Assembly (NCBI RefSeq): GCF_014698755.1 | Contig: NZ_JACJTO010000016.1 | Coordinates: forward strand, 1-64,000 | Length of the DNA: 64,000 nucleotides | Reading direction: 5' to 3' | Source of the DNA: Aphanizomenon flos-aquae FACHB-1287 | GTDB taxonomy: Bacteria; Cyanobacteriota; Cyanobacteriia; Cyanobacteriales; Nostocaceae | Part shown: piece by piece, positions 27,864-37,082 of the stretch | Layout of the letters: each line of letters opens with the position of its first letter | Numbering within the stretch: position 1 is the first letter of the stretch | The notes under the pieces: model-generated | Databases searched by the model: none | The model's input: the letters and a program-made list of their open reading frames with translations, nothing else | What the model was told of the DNA's origin: nothing | Translations under genes and position numbers: made by a program

Positions 27864-30800
27864 ATGACTAATGTAGTGTTTCGCAATCTTGTGGTAAACA
27901 AGGGCAAGTTGAGAGATTTGATTTCTTGGTCTTTTACTCATTATGGAACGGCTAGAACGGCGGTAATGGCGGATAAGCTGAAGGAGTTAGGTTTTCGTTA
28001 TGCGACGAAGGCGGGGGTATCTATTAGTGTGAATGATTTGATGATTCCGCCTTCTAAGAAGCAGTTGTTGGAGGCGGCGGAAAGAGAAATTTTGGCGACA
28101 GAGGAACGATATCAACGGGGAGAGATTACGGAGGTTGAGCGTTTCCAGAAGGTAATTGATACTTGGAATAGTACGTCGGAGGCTCTTAAGGATGAGGTGG
28201 TGGAGCATTTCAAAAAAACAGACCCTCTAAATTCTGTATATATGATGGCTTTTTCTGGGGCGCGGGGAAATATTTCCCAGGTACGGCAGTTGGTGGGAAT
28301 GCGAGGACTTATGGCAGATCCCCAGGGAGAAATTATTGATTTGCCGATTAAAACTAATTTCCGTGAAGGTTTGACGGTTACGGAATATATTATATCTAGT
28401 TATGGGGCGCGGAAGGGACTGGTAGATACGGCTTTACGGACGGCGGATTCGGGTTATTTAACTCGGCGGTTGGTGGATGTTTCCCAGGATGTGATTGTTA
28501 GGGAGTTTGATTGTGGAACTAGTCGGGGTCTGACGATTGGGGCTATGGTGGAGGGAAATAAGACGTTAATTAAGTTGGCGACTAGGTTGATGGGTAGGGT
28601 GGTGGCGGAGGATGTGCTGCATCCAGATACGGGGCAGGTCATTGCTTCAAGAAATACGCCTATAGATGATGATTTGGCTCTGAAAATTCAAAACAGTGGT
28701 GTAAAAACGGTAACTGTTCGCAGTCCTTTAACCTGTGAGGCGGCTCGTTCTGTTTGTCAATATTGCTATGGTTGGAGTCTAGCCCATGGGAAGATGGTGG
28801 ATTTGGGGGAGGCGGTAGGAATTATTGCGGCTCAAAGTATAGGTGAACCGGGTACTCAATTAACTATGCGGACTTTTCATACGGGTGGGGTATTTACTGG
28901 GGAGGTGGCTCAACAGGTGCGCTCTAAAATTACGGGAACGGTGAAAATTCCTCGGAAGTTACAAACCCGTCCTTATCGAACACGGCATGGGGAGGATGCT
29001 CTGTATGTGGAAGCTAATGGTACGTTAATGATTGAGGGTGATAGGAAGCAGGGAACTGGGGAAGGTCAAGAAATTGCGGTTACTCAAGGTTCAACTCTAT
29101 ACATTCACGATGGACAACAAATATTAGCGGATCATCTGGTGGCGGAGGTGGCTTTAGGTAGTAAAACTACTAGAACAAATACGGAAAAGGCTGTGAAAGA
29201 TGTGGCTTCGGATTTGGCGGGGGAGGTGAAGTTTGCGGATTTGGTGGCTGAACAAAAAACGGACAGGCAGGGAAATACGACTGTGACGGCTACTAGAGGG
29301 GGATTAATTTGGATATTATCAGGAGATGTTTATAATTTACCTCCTGGGGCGGAATTGGTTGTCAAAAATGGAGATGTTGTGGAAACGAATGGGGTGCTGG
29401 CGGAAACACAATTAACTACGGTACATGGTGGGGTTGTCCGAATGCAGTCTTCTACGGTAGAAAAGGCGACGAGGGAGGTTGAGGTGATTACGGCTTCTGT
29501 GGTGTTGGACCAGGCGGCTGTTACTATGCATGAGTTCCAAGGTCGGAATAGCTATTTGATTACGACGGCTAATAATCAGGAGTTTAATCTGCGGGCAACT
29601 CCTGGAACGAAGGTTTTGTCGGGACAGGTGGTGGCGGAGTTGATTGATGACCGTTATCGCACTACTATGGGGGGGGTTTTGAAGTTTGCGGAGGTGGAGG
29701 TACAGAAGAAGGGTAAGGCGAAGCTGGGTTATGAGGTGGTGCAGGGAGGAACGCTGTTGTGGATTCCGGAGGAAACTCATGAGGTGAATAAGGATATATC
29801 TTTGCTGCTTGTGGAAGATGGTCAGTTTGTGGAGGCGGGTACGGAAATAGTTAAGGATATATTTTGTCAGTCTGGCGGGGTGGTGGAAATAACGCAAAAG
29901 AATGATATTTTGCGAGAAATAGTGATTAAGCCGGGGGAGTTGCTGATGGTAGATGATCCTGAATCTGCTATGGCTTTAGACCATTCTTTTTTGCGACCTG
30001 GGGAGGAGTTGCTGGGGGTGATGGCGACGGAGCTAAGGTATGTTCAGTATGTGGAAGGTCCTGAAGGGCCGGCGCTGTTGAGTCGTCCTGTGATGGAGTT
30101 TCCGGTACGAACTCATCCTGATGTACCTGCTACTACTTCTGTTAGTCAACAGACTGGGCGCTCAATTCAATTGCGGGCTGTACAAAGAATTCCCTACAAG
30201 GATTCGGAGCGGGTGAAGTCTGTGGAAGGGGTGGAGTTGCTGCGGACACAGATTGTTTTGGAGATTGATGATGAGACGGAGGGAGAGCATGGATCTTCTC
30301 CCCTGGCGGCGGATATAGAGTTAATTTCTGATGGCGAAAATGAGGAGGTTCAAAGGTTACAATTGGTTATTTTGGAGTCTTTGGTGGTTCGTCGGGATAT
30401 TACTGCGGATGCTACGCAAGGTAGTACACAAACTAGTTTGGAGGTTGGAGATGGTGATACTATTGCGCCTGGATCTGTGGTGGCTCGGACAAAAATTCTC
30501 TGTAAGGAGGGGGGGATAGTTAGGGGGGTGCAACAGGGGACGGAAACGGTTCGTCGTTGTCTGGTTTTGCGTCAAAATGATTTGGTGACGGTGGATACTA
30601 ATTTACGTCCTAATTTGAATAAGGCTGATTTGGTGGTGGAAGGTAGCGAAATTGCGCCTGGGGTTTTGGCGGATGTTTCTGGTGAGGTTGTGGATGTTGT
30701 TAGTCTTTTGTCGGTTAATGATGGAGAAGAAGGATTAATAACTGATAAGTGGTGTCATAAGGTTACTTTTCGGGTAGGTCGTCCTTATCGGGTTAGTCCG

Positions 30801-31955
30801 GGTGCGGTGTTGCAGGTGGAGGATGGAGATCTGGTGCAACGGGGGGATAATCTGGTGTTACTTGTGTTTGAGCGAGCAAAAACAGGGGACATTATTCAAG
30901 GATTACCTCGAATAGAGGAGCTTTTGGAGGCCCGGAAACCGAAGGAAGCTTGTATATTGGCTCGTCGTCCTGGTGAGGTGAAGGTGATCTATGGAGACGG
31001 AGATGAGATGACATCTATCACTCGTGAGGCCTATTCTATTAAGATTGTTGAAGGTCAAGGTGCTGTGACTGATTATCCTTTGGGACCGGGACAAAATTTA
31101 ATAGTACCGGATGGAGCTTGTGTATTAGCAGGTCAACCGCTTACGGATGGTCCTTCTAATCCCCATGAGATTTTGGAGATTTTCTTTAGTTTAGGGTCGG
31201 AAGATGGAGTTTATGCCTGTGCTAGTCATGCTCTGCAGAAGGTACAAACTTTCTTGGTAAATGAGGTGCAGATGGTGTATCAATCTCAGGGTATTGATAT
31301 TTCTGATAAACACATTGAGGTAATTGTGCGACAAATGACTAATAAGGTGAGGATTGATGATGGTGGGGATACTACGATGTTGCCGGGTGAATTAGTTGAG
31401 TTACGGCAGGTGGAACAGGTGAATGAGGCTATGTCTATTACTGGAGGGGCAAGGGCGGAATATACGCCTATGTTGCTGGGTATTACGAAGGCTTCGTTAA
31501 ATACGGATAGTTTTATATCTGCTGCTTCTTTCCAAGAAACGACTAGGGTATTAACTGAGGCTGCTATAGAAGGTAAGTCTGATTGGCTGCGGGGCTTAAA
31601 GGAAAATGTCATTATTGGGCGTTTGATTCCGGCTGGGACTGGTTACAATACTTATGAGGAGGTGGGGGTAGTTGATGATTATGTGATGGATATGGGTTTT
31701 AATGGTATGGGTGATAATCTGCTGGATGAGGTGGATGACCCTTTGGATATGGTTTTGGATGACCGGACGGCAAAACTTTATAATTTGGATGCTCCGGTGA
31801 TGGGAGATAATAGTTTTCACGGAAAGATGGGAGAACGCTTGGTATTAGATGATGATGATGATGATCTGATTGCTGATGAAATTGGCGACTTTGTGATTGA
31901 GGAGGAGGATGATGATTTGGAGGAGGATGATGATGATGATTTTGAGGATGAATAA
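27864..31955 (+). CDS. rpoC2: RNA polymerase beta' subunit (C-terminal part)
   Basis: 1363 residues carrying the C-terminal half of beta'. The N-terminal ~330 residues hold the conserved core: [19 protein letters not shown], zinc Cys residues in [17 protein letters not shown], and the trigger-loop start [20 protein letters not shown]. The large middle region (about 340-960) is the cyanobacterial SI3 insertion of repeated beta-barrel units. The end returns to the beta' core (YRSQ-type helix [20 protein letters not shown] and [29 protein letters not shown]). The last ~35 residues are almost pure Asp/Glu from a GATGAT-rich tract. Base use is unusually G/T-rich. Confidence 0.98.
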   Translation: MTNVVFRNLVVNKGKLRDLISWSFTHYGTARTAVMADKLKELGFRYATKAGVSISVNDLMIPPSKKQLLEAAEREILATEERYQRGEITEVERFQKVIDTWNSTSEALKDEVVEHFKKTDPLNSVYMMAFSGARGNISQVRQLVGMRGLMADPQGEIIDLPIKTNFREGLTVTEYIISSYGARKGLVDTALRTADSGYLTRRLVDVSQDVIVREFDCGTSRGLTIGAMVEGNKTLIKLATRLMGRVVAEDVLHPDTGQVIASRNTPIDDDLALKIQNSGVKTVTVRSPLTCEAARSVCQYCYGWSLAHGKMVDLGEAVGIIAAQSIGEPGTQLTMRTFHTGGVFTGEVAQQVRSKITGTVKIPRKLQTRPYRTRHGEDALYVEANGTLMIEGDRKQGTGEGQEIAVTQGSTLYIHDGQQILADHLVAEVALGSKTTRTNTEKAVKDVASDLAGEVKFADLVAEQKTDRQGNTTVTATRGGLIWILSGDVYNLPPGAELVVKNGDVVETNGVLAETQLTTVHGGVVRMQSSTVEKATREVEVITASVVLDQAAVTMHEFQGRNSYLITTANNQEFNLRATPGTKVLSGQVVAELIDDRYRTTMGGVLKFAEVEVQKKGKAKLGYEVVQGGTLLWIPEETHEVNKDISLLLVEDGQFVEAGTEIVKDIFCQSGGVVEITQKNDILREIVIKPGELLMVDDPESAMALDHSFLRPGEELLGVMATELRYVQYVEGPEGPALLSRPVMEFPVRTHPDVPATTSVSQQTGRSIQLRAVQRIPYKDSERVKSVEGVELLRTQIVLEIDDETEGEHGSSPLAADIELISDGENEEVQRLQLVILESLVVRRDITADATQGSTQTSLEVGDGDTIAPGSVVARTKILCKEGGIVRGVQQGTETVRRCLVLRQNDLVTVDTNLRPNLNKADLVVEGSEIAPGVLADVSGEVVDVVSLLSVNDGEEGLITDKWCHKVTFRVGRPYRVSPGAVLQVEDGDLVQRGDNLVLLVFERAKTGDIIQGLPRIEELLEARKPKEACILARRPGEVKVIYGDGDEMTSITREAYSIKIVEGQGAVTDYPLGPGQNLIVPDGACVLAGQPLTDGPSNPHEILEIFFSLGSEDGVYACASHALQKVQTFLVNEVQMVYQSQGIDISDKHIEVIVRQMTNKVRIDDGGDTTMLPGELVELRQVEQVNEAMSITGGARAEYTPMLLGITKASLNTDSFISAASFQETTRVLTEAAIEGKSDWLRGLKENVIIGRLIPAGTGYNTYEEVGVVDDYVMDMGFNGMGDNLLDEVDDPLDMVLDDRTAKLYNLDAPVMGDNSFHGKMGERLVLDDDDDDLIADEIGDFVIEEEDDDLEEDDDDDFEDE

Positions 31956-31961
31956 TAAGTA

Positions 31962-32088
31962 ATGGTTGGTGGTGATTGGTGATTGGTCGGTGGTGATTGG
32001 TCAGTGGTCAGTGGTCAGTGGTCAGTGGTCAGTGGTGATTGGTAAGTTTTCACTTATCACCCATTACCTATTACCCATTACCTATTAC
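31962..32088. repeat. STRR-type repeat downstream of rpoC2
   Basis: GGTTGGTGGTGATTGG, then five copies of a GTCAGTG heptad, then CACTTATCACCCATTACCTATTACCCATTACC. The order is reversed relative to the arrays inside the operon (TGGT units first, ATTACCC units last). Confidence 0.88.
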
Positions 32089-32138
32089 GGGGCATTTTGC
32101 CTGCTACATATTTATTTCATAATACCGGGAAGGTCTGT

Positions 32139-32684
32139 ATGACGATGGAGGTCGGGGTGTCAAGTTTGGCTGGTCTTGAATATTATGCTTATATTGATGA
32201 CTATGGTGAGGTGATGGCGGACTTTGAGGGTAAAATCGGAGTTTATGCTATTTTTAATCAGGATAAGGTTCTTCAATTTGTTGGTTATTCTCGTGATATT
32301 TATGTAAGTTTGAAGCAGCATTTGGTTCGTCGGCCTCAATGTTGTTATTGGGTGAAGGTGCAAACTATAGAACGTCCTAACCGTACGGTTTTAGAAGGTA
32401 TTGAAGATGCTTGGGTGATGGAAAATGGGGATATTTCTATTACTGAAACTATGTTTAAACAGAAATGGACAAATCCTATAGATGTGAGGGATTTAATGAC
32501 TCTGGAGGAAAAAAATGATTATGAGTATAAGGCTATTGATGATTTAGGGAAAAGCAAGGTTTTAAAGAATGTGGCGCGGCGTGTTGAGGAGGAGATTTTA
32601 GCTGTTTTAAGGGAACGGGGAATAAATACTCAAGTTCGCTTTAATCCTAAATTAAAGGAAGGAGGATTGTTAGATTTGAAGTAG
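32139..32684 (+). CDS. GIY-YIG nuclease family protein
   Basis: 181 residues from the ATG at 32139; a TTG 14 codons earlier is possible but lies directly against the repeat array. Residues ~30-90 fit a GIY-YIG fold (GVYAIFNQDKVLQFVGYSRD, then IYVSLKQHLVRRP), with GVY in the place of the first motif and VGY in the place of YIG. The usual Arg after the second motif (SRD) is present, and the later catalytic Glu may be in RTVLEGIEDAW. A C-terminal helical domain (EEKNDYEYKAIDDLGKSKVL) follows. Similar proteins of unknown function are widespread in cyanobacteria. It may be co-transcribed with rpoC2. Confidence 0.75.
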   Translation: MTMEVGVSSLAGLEYYAYIDDYGEVMADFEGKIGVYAIFNQDKVLQFVGYSRDIYVSLKQHLVRRPQCCYWVKVQTIERPNRTVLEGIEDAWVMENGDISITETMFKQKWTNPIDVRDLMTLEEKNDYEYKAIDDLGKSKVLKNVARRVEEEILAVLRERGINTQVRFNPKLKEGGLLDLK

Positions 32685-32693
32685 TTTTAGTGG

Positions 32694-33575
32694 TCAGTTA
32701 AGGTTAGATGCTTTTAATATTTTCTCTATCATTTGATTAGCTTGAGAATAATAACTACCACTGAATAAATTAAAGTGATTCAAAATATGATAGAGATTAT
32801 ATAATGTTTTGCGTGTTTCATATCCCTTATCTAAGGGAAATACTTCTTGATAATTTTGATAAAATGTTGGCGGAAAACCTCCAAATAATTCGGTCATGGC
32901 AATATCAACTTCTCTATCTCCAAAATAAGTGGCAGGATCAAAAATAACTGGTTCATTTTCAATGGTAAAGCTTACATTTCCTCTCCATAAGTCTCCATGA
33001 ACTAAGGAAGGTTGAATTTGATAATTTAGGAATAATTGGGGAATAGCTGCTAGTAGTTTAGCTGAGTGGGGAAATTTTCCACCGCGTTTTTTTGCTAGTT
33101 GAAATTGATAGTTTAAACGATTTTGAGTATAAAATTCTGTCCAGGAGGAGTGAAAGTTATTGATTTGGGGTGTAGAACCGATGGTGTTATTTATATTCCA
33201 GCCAAAACCTTTGTTGGTGGTAATTTTGTGCATGGCTGCTATTTTCCGTCCCAGTTCTGTCCAGGATTTATGATTACCATTGGTCATTTCTAGCCATTCT
33301 AATACAATATAGCTAGAAGTTTCTGTAATTCCCCAACAAATTGCTTTAGGAGAGCGGATAGTTTTGGACTGATAGATTTGTTGTAAACCGAGGATTTCTG
33401 CTGCAAACATTGACCCTTGGGAAGGAAGGTTTTGTTTAATAAAGTAGGTGATTTTACTATTACTAATGGCATAACTTTGGTTAATACATCCACCACTGAT
33501 GGATAAATGTTGATTACTGACAAATTTCTCGCCAGTAATTTGACTAATGTGGTTATCAATTTCTTGCCAAATCAT
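32694..33575 (-). CDS. Fructosamine kinase family protein
   Basis: A 293-residue kinase of the fructosamine-3-kinase family, which phosphorylates sugars bound to protein amines so that they fall off (deglycation). The kinase motifs are visible: GGCINQSYAI as the nucleotide loop, YFIKQN for the ATP-binding lysine, the catalytic loop LVHGDLWRGNV, and the metal-binding FDPATYFGDREVDIAM. The length is typical. The start is the ATG at 33575, 34 bases after the M16 peptidase stop, so the two are likely co-transcribed. It is convergent with the GIY-YIG gene. Confidence 0.92.
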   Translation of the reverse strand: MIWQEIDNHISQITGEKFVSNQHLSISGGCINQSYAISNSKITYFIKQNLPSQGSMFAAEILGLQQIYQSKTIRSPKAICWGITETSSYIVLEWLEMTNGNHKSWTELGRKIAAMHKITTNKGFGWNINNTIGSTPQINNFHSSWTEFYTQNRLNYQFQLAKKRGGKFPHSAKLLAAIPQLFLNYQIQPSLVHGDLWRGNVSFTIENEPVIFDPATYFGDREVDIAMTELFGGFPPTFYQNYQEVFPLDKGYETRKTLYNLYHILNHFNLFSGSYYSQANQMIEKILKASNLN

Positions 33576-33609
33576 AGTTCGTTAATTGTTGAGAATGGAT
33601 TAGCGATGA

Positions 33610-34887
33610 CTAGGCAGGTTTAACAATGACAATACCATAGGCATCGGGGGAAAGATAGTTTTTGACTGCTTGGATTAAGTCAGTTGCGGTGATAGATTGG
33701 ATGTGTTGGGGATAATTAAAAGCTGGTTTTAAATCACCAATTAATGATTGATAATAACCATATAATCCAGCGCGATCGCTTGGTGTTTCGTTCCCAAATA
33801 TAAACTGATTAGCTATACGTTGTTGAATACGACTAATTTCTGATTCTTTGACGATTTCTGTGTATAAGATGTGAAGATGTTGAGCGATCGCTTTTTCTAC
33901 GGTGGCTATATTTTCTAGGTTACATTTGGCGGAAATTGAAAATACACCTTGTAATAAGTTACTCATGTTACTAACAGAAATTGAGGAAACTAATTCTTGT
34001 TGTTCCCGTAGGTCTTGAACTAATCTAGATGTTCTTCCGTGTCCTAAAATTCCAGCTATGATATCAAGTGCATAGGTTTGATCTAATTTGATTAATCCAG
34101 GGACTCGCCAAACCATGACTAGTCTTGCTTGTTGGAGTGTTTGGTCAATAATTTCCTGACGGACTATTTCTGTAAATGGAGGTTCAGGGGTTGGGGCTAT
34201 TGGTGTTGGTTTGTTGGGTGGTTGTTGGTAATTTTTATTAAATTCTGTGGCGATAATTTCTACTAATTCTTCTACTGGTAAATTACCGACAGCGACGGCT
34301 GTAATTGATTGGGGTTGATACCAATGGGTGTGAAAATCTCGCATTTGTTGGGGTTGAATTTGAGAAATGATTGATTCAGAACCTAGGACTGGACGACGAT
34401 AGGGTAAATAATCAAAGGCGGTTTCCATGATATGACGATAAATCCGTCTTCTGGGGTTATCTTGAGAACGTCTAATTTCTTCTAAAACTACTAATCGTTC
34501 GCGTTCAAAAGCATCATGGGGAATACTAGGATTACAGACAACATCTATTTGTAATGGTGCTAGTTCGGCAAAATCTTGAGGTGCGGTTGTGATGTAATAG
34601 TGGGTATAATCTTGGCTAGTGGCGGCATTGGTGAGTGCGCCACGTTCTTCAATGCGACGTTCAAATTCACCACTAATGAGTTTTTTTGTACCTTTGAAAA
34701 CAATATGTTCTAAAAAGTGAGCCATACCATTGATAGTATCAGCTTCCATTGCTGAACCTGTTTTTACCCACAGGTTGAGATTAACTGCGTCTATTGGCAT
34801 TTGTTCGACAATAATGGTTAAACCGTTGGGTATATGGTGTACTGTGGGTGTATTGAGACGCGGAAGTTTCAGCAGAGTTGATGTCAT
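33610..34887 (-). CDS. M16 family zinc metallopeptidase
   Basis: A 425-residue insulinase-like peptidase. The inverted zinc motif HxxEH is H57-F-L-E60-H61 in GMAHFLEHIVFKGT, with the downstream Glu region ERRIEERGALTNAATSQDYT. Position, length and the second-half RxxY-type region (RLVQDLREQQELVSSISVSN) fit the active subunit of processing-peptidase-like M16B proteins. Many cyanobacteria have two M16 genes in tandem; only one is present here, so the protein may act as a homodimer or its partner may be elsewhere. Substrate unknown. Confidence 0.92.
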   Translation of the reverse strand: MTSTLLKLPRLNTPTVHHIPNGLTIIVEQMPIDAVNLNLWVKTGSAMEADTINGMAHFLEHIVFKGTKKLISGEFERRIEERGALTNAATSQDYTHYYITTAPQDFAELAPLQIDVVCNPSIPHDAFERERLVVLEEIRRSQDNPRRRIYRHIMETAFDYLPYRRPVLGSESIISQIQPQQMRDFHTHWYQPQSITAVAVGNLPVEELVEIIATEFNKNYQQPPNKPTPIAPTPEPPFTEIVRQEIIDQTLQQARLVMVWRVPGLIKLDQTYALDIIAGILGHGRTSRLVQDLREQQELVSSISVSNMSNLLQGVFSISAKCNLENIATVEKAIAQHLHILYTEIVKESEISRIQQRIANQFIFGNETPSDRAGLYGYYQSLIGDLKPAFNYPQHIQSITATDLIQAVKNYLSPDAYGIVIVKPA

Positions 34888-35070
34888 TGGAAAAGGATAG
34901 TTTCAGCTATGTTACTTTTTCTATATTACAACTTTCTTGATGGTGTAAACCTTTTCATCTATAAACTGTTAGTATTTAGGGGCAGACATGGCGACAAACA
35001 AGGCTGAAAATAAGATAGTGTAAAGAATATAACGATTTTTTCAAACACCCTCTAACAATAATAAATAACA

Positions 35071-35102
35071 ATATCCCCATTCTTTAAATAAGTTGGGGAT
35101 AT
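35071..35102 (-). terminator. Terminator-like hairpin after the COG0523 gene
   Basis: ATATCCCCA (35071-35079) and TGGGGATAT (35094-35102) form a 9-bp stem with a 14-base loop, 27 bases past the stop of the minus-strand COG0523 gene. Read on the minus strand, TTGTTATTTATTATTG follows, a T-rich tail. Confidence 0.65.
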
Positions 35103-35128
35103 AGATATTAGATGAAAATGACTAATTA

Positions 35129-36247
35129 CTAGTTCCCAAATCCCTTACCTTTAGTGCTAGAAGGAAGACAAATACAGTTTTCTAACTGTTGAAGTAAGAT
35201 TTCACTATCTAGATTTTGACCAATTAACACTAATTGATTTTTCTTGTCACCTTTCCATTGATCATCATCAATAGTGAAGCGTTTACCGCAAAGGTGGAAA
35301 ATGTGACGTTGAGGACTTTCATCAAACCACATAATCCCCTTAGCACGGAAGACATTTATGGGTAATTGGTTATCTAAAAAATGTTGAAACTTTCTAATGG
35401 AAAAAGGTTTATCACTTTGGAAAGAAATAGAGATAAAACCATCATTTTCTAAATGATTAGAATGGTGATGATGTTCATGATCATGGTGGTCATGTCCACA
35501 GGTAGAATGATCATGATCATCATGATGTTCGTGACCACAATTAGAATGATCATGATCATCATGATCATGATGTTCCTCTGTATGGGAATCAAAATATTTA
35601 TCAGATGCAAATAAACCAACACTGAGAATTAAAGGAAGTGGAACTTGAGATTTTGTAGTCCGAATTATCCGCGAGCCTTCTTTAATATTATTAATTTTTT
35701 TCTCCACTTCCTGTAAAGTGGTTTCATCAACTAAATCTGTCTTATTGAGAATAATGACATCACCATAAGTAATTTGACTCAAAGCTGCTTCAGAATTGAA
35801 TAAATCCAAGCTATAATTTGCAGCATCAACTACAGTAATAATAGAATCTAACCTGGTTAGATCTCGCAATTCTGAACCCAAAAATGTCATAGCTACAGGT
35901 AAAGGGTCTGCTAAACCAGTGGTTTCTACGACTAAATAATCTAACTTTTCTTCTCTTTCTAAAACCTTGTAAACAGCATCAACTAAGTCATTATTAATGG
36001 TACAACAAATACAACCGTTGCTTAATTCCACCATATTTTCATCTGTGGAAACAACCAATTCATTATCAATACCAATTTCCCCAAATTCATTCACTAAAAC
36101 AGCAGTTTTCACACCTTGCTGATTTGTGAGAATATGATTGAGTAAAGTCGTTTTACCACTACCGAGGAAACCTGTAATAATGGTAACTGGTAAACCTTGT
36201 TTGGCAACTTCCATGATGTGAGACTCGGAATTAACTGTGGTTTGCAT
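35129..36247 (-). CDS. COG0523/CobW family GTP-binding metal chaperone with His-rich loop
   Basis: A 372-residue G3E GTPase. Walker A is GFLGSGKTT at 26-34, the family metal motif CxCC is C79-I-C81-C82, and NKTD follows for guanine recognition. A ~45-residue stretch at about 222-267 is made almost wholly of His, Asp, Glu and two Cys (two near-copies of HDDHDHSNCGHEHHD). It is a metal-binding insert typical of Zn- or Co-handling members. The C-terminal CobW domain (FSIRKFQHFLDNQLPINVFR) is complete. Likely it delivers or stores Zn2+. No Zur box was identified upstream. Single gene with its own terminator. Confidence 0.9.
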   Translation of the reverse strand: MQTTVNSESHIMEVAKQGLPVTIITGFLGSGKTTLLNHILTNQQGVKTAVLVNEFGEIGIDNELVVSTDENMVELSNGCICCTINNDLVDAVYKVLEREEKLDYLVVETTGLADPLPVAMTFLGSELRDLTRLDSIITVVDAANYSLDLFNSEAALSQITYGDVIILNKTDLVDETTLQEVEKKINNIKEGSRIIRTTKSQVPLPLILSVGLFASDKYFDSHTEEHHDHDDHDHSNCGHEHHDDHDHSTCGHDHHDHEHHHHSNHLENDGFISISFQSDKPFSIRKFQHFLDNQLPINVFRAKGIMWFDESPQRHIFHLCGKRFTIDDDQWKGDKKNQLVLIGQNLDSEILLQQLENCICLPSSTKGKGFGN

Positions 36248-36320
36248 AATTATGAAGTAGGATTTTGGTGTGTTTTTAATTTTATCTTGATTTTAGCTAC
36301 TCGACATTAGAGTAACATAT

Positions 36321-36938
36321 TTATATTCCAGCTTGAAAAATTTGATTAGCAGTGAGGGTAAGTTCCGGGAAAGTACGCGAAACTATAGTTTGATTTTCTC
36401 TAAATTGACTCACTTGATATTCCCCATTAATTAAATCATAGATAGAAATAGTTGGTTGTTTGGGATTTCCTATATAGGGAGTTCCACCTAAAGCTAAATA
36501 ATCAACAATCCAATATTCAGGAATACCAATTTCTTCATAATCTTTAACTTTACTCAAATAATCAACACGCCAATTTGTACTCACAACTTCAATAACTAAT
36601 GGAATTGATGCGCCTTGAGTAACTGTAGATTGTTTTTTCCATAATGGCTCATTAATTAAATTAGATGGATTGAGTAGTAAAACATCTGGTGAGTAACCAG
36701 ATTCATTATCAGGAGGTTTAACCAACACAGTTTTTGCTATTCCATAGGATAATCCTAAACGTTCTGATTCTGAGTTTATTTTTCTATTCAAAAAAATGAT
36801 AATCCACTCATGATCGCCTAAAGGTTGATTCATTTCAATAATTACTCCATGATGTAATTCATAATACTTTCCTTCTGGTTTCCATTGGACAAATTCCTCA
36901 AAAGTTACTGATTTAGTTTTCGGTAATGCTTGAATCAT
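36321..36938 (-). CDS. Uma2 family putative nuclease (PD-(D/E)xK fold)
   Basis: A 205-residue Uma2 (DUF820) protein, a family expanded in cyanobacteria. Visible signs are TFEEFVQW, YYELHHGVIIEM, the Asp of YSPDVLLL, the Glu of PLVIEVVST, the helix DYLSKVKDYEEIGIPEYWIVD, and the end FPELTLTANQIFQAG. The start ATG at 36938 is preceded by a strong GGAGG. The biological role of the family is unknown. Confidence 0.88.
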   Translation of the reverse strand: MIQALPKTKSVTFEEFVQWKPEGKYYELHHGVIIEMNQPLGDHEWIIIFLNRKINSESERLGLSYGIAKTVLVKPPDNESGYSPDVLLLNPSNLINEPLWKKQSTVTQGASIPLVIEVVSTNWRVDYLSKVKDYEEIGIPEYWIVDYLALGGTPYIGNPKQPTISIYDLINGEYQVSQFRENQTIVSRTFPELTLTANQIFQAGI

Positions 36939-37082
36939 ACTTTACCTCCAGGTGTTGACAAAATTACCAAGTATTGCTAACAATAATTATAGCCAATTAT
37001 TAGCTACCAAAATTTTCATTTACGTCATTGTCATCAACTTGCGTTATCATTGTTTATCGTCAGATTGCCTTATTCCTCTATT

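Noticed and set aside
27591-27941. Minus-strand ORFs with PITHYPL and VIGHWSL repeats
   Set aside because: They are only translations of the 7-bp arrays; 7-bp units read in three frames give such repeats without being genes.
23550-34700. Inversion as the cause of the skew island
   Set aside because: The left border is inside an intact rpoB, which an inversion breakpoint would have destroyed.
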